In this document: positions 58,001 through 64,000 of the stretch, one piece after another
How the letters are laid out: each line of letters begins with the position of its first letter
How positions within the stretch are numbered: the stretch's first letter is position 1
DNA from: Clostridiales bacterium
GTDB lineage: Bacteria; Bacillota; Clostridia; Oscillospirales; Oscillospiraceae
DNA length: 64,000 bases
NCBI GenBank assembly: GCA_029265405.1
Contig: JAJUJI010000003.1
Span: forward strand, 124,001-188,000
Direction of reading: 5' to 3'
Translations under genes and position numbers: made by a program
The notes under the pieces: model-generated
What the model was told of the DNA's origin: nothing
Databases searched by the model: none
Seen by the model: the letters and a program-made list of their open reading frames with translations, nothing else

Positions 58001-58569
58001 CGCAGCAGGCTTTCCTCGGTTTTCTCAATCTTGCGCTGGGCCTCCTCCTTCCTGTACCTGAACCTGGATATTCCGGCGGCCTCCTCGAACACCTCGCGCC
58101 TGTCGGTGCTCTTGGCCGAAAGTATCTCGTCCACCCTGCCCTGGCCTATGACGGAATAGCCGTCCCTTCCGAGGCCGGTGTCCATGAGCAGCTCGTTTAC
58201 GTCCTTCAGGCGCACGGGCGCCTTGTTTATAAAGTACTCGCTCTCGCCGCTCTTGTAAAACCTGCGGGTTATCATGACCTCGCGCGAGTCCGTCTTGAGC
58301 AGGCCCTCGCTGTTGTCTATTACCAGCGACACCTGGGCGAAGCTCGCGCCCGCCCTCTGCCCGTTCCCGCCGAAGATGACGTCCTCCATTTTCGCGCCGC
58401 GCAGAGCCTTGCTGCTCTGCTCGCCCATGACCCAGCATATGGCGTCAGAAATGTTGGACTTCCCGCTGCCGTTTGGTCCCACTATGGCGGTAAGCTTTTT
58501 TTCAAAGTTCAGCCTGACTTTATCGGGAAAGGACTTGAAGCCCTGTATTTCAAGCGCCTTTAAATACAC
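55015..58569 (-). CDS. smc: Chromosome segregation ATPase SMC
   Basis: 1184 residues. The head Walker A GPNGSGKSNISDAICW is at 31-46, Arg-finger/Q-loop region VINGQGR follows. Long coiled coils (about 170-500 and 680-1010) are rich in Ala/Glu/Arg. The hinge (about 510-660) reads GIHGAVADLIKTVPKYALAVETALGASLQSIVV and DGQIINAGGSMTGG. The signature LSGGERAFVAIALYFAILKVRP and Walker B FCVLDEIEAALDE are at about 1093-1128. All motifs are intact. It condenses the chromosome with ScpAB, not in the window. Confidence 0.97.
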   Translation of the reverse strand: MYLKALEIQGFKSFPDKVRLNFEKKLTAIVGPNGSGKSNISDAICWVMGEQSSKALRGAKMEDVIFGGNGQRAGASFAQVSLVIDNSEGLLKTDSREVMITRRFYKSGESEYFINKAPVRLKDVNELLMDTGLGRDGYSVIGQGRVDEILSAKSTDRREVFEEAAGISRFRYRKEEAQRKIEKTEESLLRVNDKIAELEHQVAPLKKQAETAKRYLLLRDELRGLEISLWMDSLDRIKERLRLIGGECGEAAERLEEEKKALEGLYAASEDSGAKMRELDLRADELRGEASGLEGEAARLEGEAALRVNDAKNAALRVESLRRELAERESRDGELRERIAARAARLAATEGELEKLAAEKARLAEAAAAAEAEAEGLKLKLEALLSEAAGEESLAAAAEARISAIRDSGRSRKQRDEAAEAERRRLAGRLREEEESLDRLSASIAELEEAVRGAENSLGGFRLRAEARRKRLGEAERSLKELKEREGGVSYRISVLEGMQRELEGFSGAVREILGEKKRGSLRGIHGAVADLIKTVPKYALAVETALGASLQSIVVDREEDAKAAIEHLKRRNAGRATFLPLSVIKPNELNERGLAGEEGAEGLASELVSCEDRYKSVVSNLLGRTVVAEDLDSAIRLSRKYSARFRIVTLDGQIINAGGSMTGGSSARNAGILSRAGELERLRAELKGLSARAAEAGRALAEAERELAAAEFEGEAAEAELRSLQDELIRLRAEAGQRKLLRDSVKESLEAAERARAEAEAGLAESEAALAEAEAEAGRRRRAAAGLRREAERLIGPRRETEERLARLRDGLGSAGASEASLRAEASELSRGIKELEGLLRGFGGETEGKLLEIKELEASIGALEASASEKRAEAEALRRRAEAARGRLAALTEEKLACEAGKTRAEKEAQEKSRLIIELERRYAEINQRKLACEAEEKQLVDKLWDSYELNRSSAQKLRLELESVPKAARRVAELRRELAALGSPNLGAIEEYERVSERYAFLTEQRDDIEKAKKELQALVNGITAEMEKLFAAEFRAIAEKFSETFAELFGGGRAELILEDEKDILNCGIEIKIQPPGKTARSLSLLSGGERAFVAIALYFAILKVRPTPFCVLDEIEAALDEVNVARFAEYIRKMSESTQFLVITHRRGTMEEADELYGVTMQKGISKVLSVEPGKYIEK

Positions 58570-58618
58570 CAGATAGCACGCTCCACACGTTATTCAGCTT
58601 ATCCAAAAACAGATGATA

Positions 58619-59626
58619 CTATATAAGCTCCAATATTTCAATTCCGCCGGGGGCCGTTTCCGCGCCCCTGACCGCGACCCTCTCCAGGCCGAATTCCGAC
58701 CTGAGCGCCTCCAGGTTCTCCCTTTTGTGCCCCGCCATGAACGAAACGCAGGAGGGGTGCACGCCCAGCGCGACGCGCCTTGCTTTCGGAAGGGCGCTCA
58801 GCAGGCTGCGCGCCTTTTCCAGATACAGCCGGGAATAGACGAGCTGCCCCAGCGCCGGATGGTACGCCCCCCCGGCGGCCTCGCCTCCGGAAAGCTCCTC
58901 GGTAGGATTGAGCCCGAGCCTGATTACGGGTATGCCCGCCGCCCGGAAAACCGGCACGATGCGCGCGCAGAGCTCCACGGCCTCGGCCACGGTATGCTCC
59001 CTGTACAGGCCCCGCCGCCACAGCTCGTAAAGGGCCGAGCCCCTGATTATCACGGTGGGATAGAGCCTGACCCCGTCCGGGGCAAGGGCGGCGAGTTTTT
59101 TTGCCGTTTCAAGGTCCGAGTCCGGGCTCGAGGCGGGAAGCCCCGTCATCATCTGCAAAATGAGCTTCATGCCCGCCTCCTTTACAAGCCCCGCGGCCCT
59201 TACGGTATCCGCCGCGCCGTGGCCCCGGCCCGAGGCGGCCAGCACCGCCTCGTCCATGGACTGGGCGCCGAGCTCCACCGTCGATACCCCGCAGGAGGCC
59301 AGCAGCTCCAGCGCCGGGCGGTCCACCGCGTCGGGCCTTGTGGAGACCCTTATCCCCTCCAGAAAGCCGTTCTCCAGCCAGGGGCGGGCCGCCTGAAGCA
59401 GCTCGAGCTGCCTTTCGCGCCCTATGGCCGTAAAGCTGCCGCCGTAGAAGGCCAGCTCCGCCCCGCAGGGCGCAAGCGCCCCCGCGCTTTCCAGAGCGGC
59501 CCTCACCTCCGCCGCGCCGGCAGGAACAAGGCTGCCCGAAATTTTGCGTTGGTTGCAGAAAACGCAATCGTTTGGGCAGCCCAGATGTGGGACAAATATG
59601 GGTATTATCCGTCTTTTCGGCGTCAT
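58619..59626 (-). CDS. Elp3/YhcC-type radical SAM protein
   Basis: A 335-residue radical SAM enzyme with the Elp3-like cluster motif C17-x3-C21-x2-C24 in HLGCPNDCVFCNQRKIS, then FYGGSFTAIGRERQL and STRPDAVDRPALELLASCGVSTVELGAQSMD, where the Arg-Pro-Asp and Q-S segments follow the Elp3 pattern; a C-terminal RadicalSAM_C domain is present. It lacks the GNAT domain. Located between rnc and smc, its common place in Clostridia; the reaction is unknown (tRNA modification is suspected). ATG overlaps the rnc stop as ATGA. Confidence 0.9.
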   Translation of the reverse strand: MTPKRRIIPIFVPHLGCPNDCVFCNQRKISGSLVPAGAAEVRAALESAGALAPCGAELAFYGGSFTAIGRERQLELLQAARPWLENGFLEGIRVSTRPDAVDRPALELLASCGVSTVELGAQSMDEAVLAASGRGHGAADTVRAAGLVKEAGMKLILQMMTGLPASSPDSDLETAKKLAALAPDGVRLYPTVIIRGSALYELWRRGLYREHTVAEAVELCARIVPVFRAAGIPVIRLGLNPTEELSGGEAAGGAYHPALGQLVYSRLYLEKARSLLSALPKARRVALGVHPSCVSFMAGHKRENLEALRSEFGLERVAVRGAETAPGGIEILELI

Positions 59627-60351
59627 ATGCCTTCCTTCCCCGGGGCCGCCCGCGTCGCTCCGCCCATGCTCTCCCAGGCCGCGCGGGCCGCCGCCTGCTC
59701 GGCCTCCTTTTTTGTCCTTCCGCTGCCCTCGCCGGCGGCCCGGCCGCAAACAAGCACCTCGGCGGTGAACAGCTTCATGTGGTCCGGCCCGCTCTCCCCG
59801 GTAAGCCGGTAGGTGGGAGTCTCGCTCCCGTTTTTCTGCACAAGCTCCTGAAGGGCGGTTTTATAGTCGGAAACGGCCGCGCCGCCGGCCCTCCGCTCGG
59901 CCAGCAGAAGGCTCTCCACGAGCTTTCTCGCCCGCTCCTCGCCCCCGTCCAGATAGACGGCGGCTAGCAGGGCCTCGAAGGCGTCGGCCAAAATGGAGGC
60001 GCGGTCCCTGCCCCCGCCCTGCTCCTCGCCCCTGCCCAGCATAAGCCAGCGGCCAAGGCCCAGCTCCCTCGCGGCCCGCACAAGGCTGCTTTCGCACACC
60101 AGCTCGGCGCGCAGCCTGGTCATCTCGCCCTCCGGCTTTTCGGGGCAGGTTCTGTACAGGTACTCGGCGGTAATGAAGCCCAGCAGGGAATCGCCCAGAA
60201 ACTCCAGCCTCTCGTTGCAGGCGGCCCTTCCGGCCCCCCTCTCGTTGGCGTAGGAGCTGTGGGTAAGCGCCTGCTCCAGCAGGCTTCTTTTTTTAAAGAC
60301 GTATCCTATTCTTTTCTCAAGCTCTGTCATATGCCAAGCGCGTCCTTCCAT
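59623..60351 (-). CDS. rnc: Ribonuclease III
   Basis: Cuts double-stranded precursor rRNA and regulatory RNA. 242 residues: catalytic domain with CNERLEFLGDSLLGFITAEYLY (signature, E50 and D54), ILADAFEALLAAVYLDGG, then the dsRNA-binding domain from about 160 (YKTALQELVQKNGSETPTYRLTGESGPDH ... GEGSGRTKKEAEQAAARAAW). ATG at 60351 has GGAG seven bases upstream; an ATG seven codons later is possible. Confidence 0.96.
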   Translation of the reverse strand: MEGRAWHMTELEKRIGYVFKKRSLLEQALTHSSYANERGAGRAACNERLEFLGDSLLGFITAEYLYRTCPEKPEGEMTRLRAELVCESSLVRAARELGLGRWLMLGRGEEQGGGRDRASILADAFEALLAAVYLDGGEERARKLVESLLLAERRAGGAAVSDYKTALQELVQKNGSETPTYRLTGESGPDHMKLFTAEVLVCGRAAGEGSGRTKKEAEQAAARAAWESMGGATRAAPGKEGI

Positions 60352-60378
60352 GCTTTCGCTCCGCGCCGCCGGCGGCGC

Positions 60379-61416
60379 TCACTCTGCCCCCGCGGCCTCA
60401 GCGGGGGGCTGCATGTCCTCAAGGCGGGCGGTTATTTCCTCCGCAAGACCGGAGGCGGCTATTTTCGCAGCCTGGCCTATCGCGTTTTTTATCGCCCTGG
60501 CGTCGGAGGAGCCGTGGGCCTTGATAACGGGCTTGGCTATGCCGAGGAACATGCTGCCGCCCACCTCGCCGTAGTCCAGCTTGCTTTTCAGGCCCGCCAG
60601 CTCCTTTTTAAGGAGCTGGGCGGCCAGCTTCGTGCGCGTGCTTTTGTAAAAAATATCCTTGAGCTCGCCCATGAGGTACTGCGCCGTGCCCTCCATGCCC
60701 TTGAGCAGCACGTTGCCGGAAAAGCCGTCGCAAACTATCACGTCGGCCCTGCCGTCAAACACGTCGCGGCCCTCTACGTTGCCGACGAAGCTGAGCTTGC
60801 CCTGCCTGTCGGCCTCCTTGAGCAGCCTGTATGCCTCCCGGAGCATGTCCGTGCCCTTGGATTCCTCCGCCCCGATGTTCAGCAGCGCCACGGAGGGTCG
60901 CTCCTTGCCCAGCACGCACCTGGCGTAGGCCGAGCCCATATAGGCAAACTGCAGCAGGTACTCGAGGCTGCACTCGGCGTTGGCCCCGCTGTCGAGCAGC
61001 ACGCTGCCCCCCGTCCTTGTGGGTATGACGGGCGCGAGCGCCGCGCGCCGTATGCCCCGTATGCGCTTTACGACAAGCGTCGCTCCCGAGAGCAGGGCCC
61101 CGGTGCTTCCGGCGGACACGACGGCCGCGCCTGCCCCGTCCCTGAGCATGTTGAGCGCGACCGCCATGGACGAGTCCCTCTTTTCCCTGACGGCTCTGGA
61201 CGGGTCGTCCTCCATCGTGATTACCTCGGTGGTGTTGGCGATCTCTATGCCCTTGGGAAGATTGCTTATCCCCAGCTTCTGGAAGCAGCGGAGCAGCTCC
61301 TCCCCGCTTCCCGCTAGGATAACGTCCGTTTTAAGCTCCGCAGCCGCGGCTACCGCGCCCTCGACTACGGAAAGCGGGGCGTTGTCCCCGCCCATGGCGT
61401 CTACTATAATTTTCAC
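60379..61416 (-). CDS. plsX: Phosphate acyltransferase PlsX
   Basis: Makes acyl-phosphate from acyl-ACP for phosphatidic acid synthesis at the membrane. 345 residues: IIVDAMGGDNAP opening, VVSAGSTGALL, LDSGANAECSLEYLLQFAYMGS, FVGNVEGRDVFDGRADVIVCDGFSGNVLLKGMEG (the active-site region). The GTG at 61416 overlaps the trmFO stop as GTGA and has GGAGG seven bases upstream. The usual acpP gene between plsX and rnc is absent here. Confidence 0.95.
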   Translation of the reverse strand: MKIIVDAMGGDNAPLSVVEGAVAAAAELKTDVILAGSGEELLRCFQKLGISNLPKGIEIANTTEVITMEDDPSRAVREKRDSSMAVALNMLRDGAGAAVVSAGSTGALLSGATLVVKRIRGIRRAALAPVIPTRTGGSVLLDSGANAECSLEYLLQFAYMGSAYARCVLGKERPSVALLNIGAEESKGTDMLREAYRLLKEADRQGKLSFVGNVEGRDVFDGRADVIVCDGFSGNVLLKGMEGTAQYLMGELKDIFYKSTRTKLAAQLLKKELAGLKSKLDYGEVGGSMFLGIAKPVIKAHGSSDARAIKNAIGQAAKIAASGLAEEITARLEDMQPPAEAAGAE

Positions 61417-62732
61417 GGTCTGTCCTCCAGCCTCAGCCTGCCGCAAAGCCCGTCTATAATCTCCAGAGCGCGCCTTGACAGCTCGGCGTTTTTGTTGCGT
61501 TTCCCCTTTACCTTGTATTCCAGCGGGCTTATTATCCCGAAATTAATATTCATCGGCTGAAAATCCCGCACCGACGGGTCGCTTACATAGGCGGCGAGCG
61601 CGCCGATGGCGGTCTTTCTCGTGAAGTCCAGCGGAGGCAGCCCGCGCAGCTCCCGGGCCGTTTGCAGGCCGCAGAGCAGTCCGGAGGCCGCCGACTCCAC
61701 ATACCCCTCCACGCCCGTTATCTGGCCGGCGAAGCGCAGCTCCGGCCTGGACCTGAGCCTGTACCGCTGGTCCAGCAGGCGCGGCGAGTCTATATAGGTG
61801 TTGCGGTGCATCACGCCGTAGCGCACGTATTCGGCGTTTCTCAGGGCGGGTATCATGGAAAACACCCTCTTCTGCTCGCCGAAGGTCAGATGGGTCTGGA
61901 AGCCCACGATGTTGTAGAGGCTGCCCTCGAAATTATCCCTCCTGAGCTGGACTACGGCGTAGGGCTCCCGGCCCGTAGCGGGGTCGATTATGCCCCTGGG
62001 CTTAAGCGGCCCGTAGCGCAGCGTGTCCTCGCCCCGCCGGGCCATCACCTCCACGGGCATGCAGCCCTCGAACACCTCCGCGTCGTCAAACCCGTGCACG
62101 GGCGCCTGGAGCGCCGTGCAGAGCTCCCTGCGGAAGGCAAGATACTCCTCCCTCGTCAGCGGGCAGTTGATATAGTCCGCCTCGCCCTTGCCGTAGCGCG
62201 AGGCCATGAAGGCCCTGTCCATGTCTATGCTTTCATATGTGACTATCGGCGCGGCCGCGTCGTAAAAATTCAGGTATTTGCCGCCGAGCACTCCCGCTAT
62301 GGACTCGGCCAGCGCCTCGGAGGTCAGCGGCCCGGTGGCTATTATCGCTATGCCCTCGGGTACGGACTCCGCCTCGCCCTCAACCACGGTTATGCCGGGG
62401 TGGCCTTTTATCCTCCCGGTCACGGAGCGGGCAAAGCCCTCCCTGTCTACGGCCAGGGCGCTTCCGGCCCCGACCCGGTTTTCGTCCGCCGCCGCCATAA
62501 TGACCGAGCCGAGCCTTCTCATCTCCTCCTTGAGCAGGCCCACGGCGTTTGTAAGCTCGGCGCTCCTCAGGGAGTTGGAGCAGACCAGCTCCGCGAAATC
62601 GTCCGAAGCGTGGGCGGGCGTCCTCTTATGCGGCTTCATCTCGCGCAAAAGAACAGGCACGCCCCTTTGGGCAAGCTGCCAGGCGGCCTCGCAGCCGGCC
62701 AGCCCGGCGCCTACGACCGTAACGGCCTTCAC
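61413..62732 (-). CDS. trmFO: Folate-dependent tRNA (uracil-5-)-methyltransferase
   Basis: Makes ribothymidine 54 in tRNA from methylenetetrahydrofolate and FADH2. 439 residues, the family norm: FAD motif VTVVGAGLAGCEAAWQLAQRGVPVLLREMKP, then ELVCSNSLRSAELTNAVGLLKEEMRRLGS, GEADYINCPLTREEY, GCMPVEVMARRGEDTLRYGPLKPRG and QMNINFGI type end. GTG at 62732 overlaps the topA stop as GTGA. Standard topA-trmFO order. Confidence 0.96.
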   Translation of the reverse strand: MKAVTVVGAGLAGCEAAWQLAQRGVPVLLREMKPHKRTPAHASDDFAELVCSNSLRSAELTNAVGLLKEEMRRLGSVIMAAADENRVGAGSALAVDREGFARSVTGRIKGHPGITVVEGEAESVPEGIAIIATGPLTSEALAESIAGVLGGKYLNFYDAAAPIVTYESIDMDRAFMASRYGKGEADYINCPLTREEYLAFRRELCTALQAPVHGFDDAEVFEGCMPVEVMARRGEDTLRYGPLKPRGIIDPATGREPYAVVQLRRDNFEGSLYNIVGFQTHLTFGEQKRVFSMIPALRNAEYVRYGVMHRNTYIDSPRLLDQRYRLRSRPELRFAGQITGVEGYVESAASGLLCGLQTARELRGLPPLDFTRKTAIGALAAYVSDPSVRDFQPMNINFGIISPLEYKVKGKRNKNAELSRRALEIIDGLCGRLRLEDRP

Positions 62733-64000
62733 GGCGCTTCACCCGCCGCCTTTTTGGAGGCCCGCTTCCTTCTCGGAGCTTCCCCGGCGTCCGCCCCGGA
62801 CTGGGAGGAGGCCCTTTTGCGCGCCCTTCCGGAGGCAACGCCCCCGGCCTCCGCGGCTTCGCCGGAGCCCGCCCTTTTCGCCTTCCTTTTGGCGGCCACC
62901 GCCTCGGCCTGCGGCGCTTCCTCGCCGCCCCCGGCCGGCTCCGCCGTTTCCCCGGCGGCCGGGGGAGCCTGCTTTTTCCTGTAGCCGCGCCTGTCCTCGG
63001 GCACGAAGGCCGAGCACTCCTCGTTTATGCAGAAGGGCTTCATGTAGCCCCTGCCGGATTTTTTAAACAGGGTCTTGCCGCAGACGGGGCAGTCGTCCTT
63101 CACGGGCACGTCCCAGGTCATGAAGCCGCAGCCGGCGCCCTTTTCGCAGGCATAGTAGGTGTAGCCCTTTTTTGAGCTGCGCTTGAGTATCCTGCCGCCG
63201 CATTTCGGGCATCTGCCGGGCATCTCCACGACGATAGGCTTTGTAAAATCGCAGGCCGGATAGTTCGGGCAGGCCAGAAAGCGCCCGAAGCGGCCGGATT
63301 TGACGACCATCCTGCTGCCGCATTTGTCGCATGTCTCGTCGGACACCTCGTCCGGTATCTTTATCCTCACGCCCTCGAGGGCCGACTCGGCCCTTTTCAT
63401 GGAGCCGTCGAAGCCCTCGTAGAACTCCGAGAGCACGGAGCGCCACTCCCTCCTGCCCTCCTCCACGGAGTCCAGGTTTTCCTCCATGCGGGCGGTGAAG
63501 GCCAGGTCCACTATGTCCTCGAAGCGCTCCTTCATGAAGCCGGTGACCACCTCGCCGAGGGCCGTGGGCCTCAGGCTCTTGCCCTCCTTGACGACGTATT
63601 CCCTGTCGAGGATGGTGGATATGGTGGGCGCGTAGGTGCTGGGCCTGCCTATGCCCTTTTCCTCCATGGCCCTGATGAGCGTGTCCTCGGTGTATCTGGC
63701 GGGAGGCTGGGTGAACTTCTGCTCCCTGACAAGCTCCTTCAGAATCAGCGCGTCGCCCTCCTTCAGCTCCGGGAGCGGCTTTCCCTTCGCGCCCTCCTCG
63801 TCGGGCTGGCTGTCGTACACCCTGGTAAAGCCGGGAAAGCGCAGGGCCGAATGGTTGGCCCTGAAGGTGTAGCCGGCCGACTCGACGTCTATGGTCAGGC
63901 TGTCGTAGACCGCGCTTGCCATCTGGCTGGCTATGAAGCGGCTCCAGATGAGCCTGTAGAGCCTGTACTGCTCGCTCGTAAGGTCCTTCTTCACGCGCTC
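62729..64000 (-). CDS. topA: DNA topoisomerase I, C-terminal part (gene runs off the window)
   Basis: Type IA topoisomerase that relaxes negative supercoils. Only the C-terminal 423 residues are in the window (the open frame continues past 64000). It begins in the core (ERVKKDLTSEQYRLYRLIWSRFIASQMASA), continues through RYTEDTLIRAMEEKGIGRPSTYAPTISTIL, and carries three zinc ribbons: CDKCGSRMVV...CPNYPAC, CPKCGGRILK...CEKGAGC and CPVCGKTLFK...CINEEC. A Lys/Ala/Arg/Gly-rich tail of about 80 residues follows, likely DNA-binding. The catalytic Tyr is outside the window. Confidence 0.96.
   Translation of the reverse strand, partial: ERVKKDLTSEQYRLYRLIWSRFIASQMASAVYDSLTIDVESAGYTFRANHSALRFPGFTRVYDSQPDEEGAKGKPLPELKEGDALILKELVREQKFTQPPARYTEDTLIRAMEEKGIGRPSTYAPTISTILDREYVVKEGKSLRPTALGEVVTGFMKERFEDIVDLAFTARMEENLDSVEEGRREWRSVLSEFYEGFDGSMKRAESALEGVRIKIPDEVSDETCDKCGSRMVVKSGRFGRFLACPNYPACDFTKPIVVEMPGRCPKCGGRILKRSSKKGYTYYACEKGAGCGFMTWDVPVKDDCPVCGKTLFKKSGRGYMKPFCINEECSAFVPEDRRGYRKKQAPPAAGETAEPAGGGEEAPQAEAVAAKRKAKRAGSGEAAEAGGVASGRARKRASSQSGADAGEAPRRKRASKKAAGEAP

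Overview
The window is GC-rich, densely coded bacterial chromosome and reads as an anaerobic Clostridia-type Firmicute. Supporting markers are the CD1247-like zinc-ribbon protein, a CPC_1213-like small protein, an EFR1-type ferredoxin/flavodoxin protein, a YerC/TrpR-like repressor, LytR-CpsA-Psr proteins, SLH-domain proteins, RsfS, YhbY, RqcH and Mini-RNase III. GerMN and DacF-like proteins are compatible with a spore-former or a descendant of one, but the window alone does not prove sporulation. I see no insertion sequence, prophage, CRISPR array, rRNA operon, defence island or secondary-metabolite cluster.

Layout. 1-1612: argGH operon (argH cut by the window edge) behind a strong promoter with two ArgR-box-like palindromes. 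1678-5270: an Sfp-type phosphopantetheinyl transferase whose start lies at the predicted transcription start, a Cys-rich structural protein without signal peptide, an FMN-binding/haem membrane protein and a lipoprotein. 5335-5747: four tRNAs (Val, Asp, Phe, Gly). 5835-10858: YerC plus a methyltransferase, then a DUF3298 protein and an envelope cluster (SGNH lipoprotein, DUF4358 lipoprotein, cadherin-like/SLH protein, amidase_6 protein). 10865-16980: one operon comEA - response regulator - histidine kinase - GerMN lipoprotein - mrnC - rqcH, mostly with 1 to 23 base overlaps or gaps. 17110-26822: a carboxypeptidase-fold protein lacking its catalytic residues, an EAL-CBS-GGDEF protein, an EF-G-like GTPase, a P-type-ATPase-like membrane protein without its catalytic motifs, rlmB, and a rhomboid-fold protein without the catalytic dyad. 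26887-30616: PepV-type dipeptidase, an SLH protein and a P-loop ATPase. 30742-33598: proBAC. 34231-36324: a membrane pyrophosphatase of K+-dependent type. 36557-39655: LysR regulator and arylsulfotransferase-like secreted protein. 39823-40800: tRNA-Ser and a micro-operon of four tiny genes. 40994-45490: bioY, EFR1 protein, CD1247-like protein, efp, aminopeptidase P and one unknown.

45556-64000: a long minus-strand housekeeping run transcribed topA (cut by the edge) - trmFO - plsX - rnc - radical SAM - smc - ftsY - rdgB - yhbY - nadD/yqeK fusion - two LCP genes - rsfS - leuS - rpsU. It couples tRNA modification, phospholipid initiation, RNA processing, chromosome segregation, SRP targeting, NAD synthesis and wall-polymer attachment.

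The most interesting signals are: (a) three hairpins whose 3' arm contains all or part of the Shine-Dalgarno sequence (4678-4707, 9269-9313, 10323-10359), all before envelope or redox genes; (b) three membrane or envelope proteins that keep a classical enzyme fold but have lost its active site (PBP fold, P-type ATPase fold, rhomboid fold); (c) the four-gene micro-operon with two CxxC-less heavy-metal-associated folds; (d) the NadD-YqeK fusion; and (e) a Cys-rich protein with a possible SigK-like promoter. All are read by eye, without database searches.
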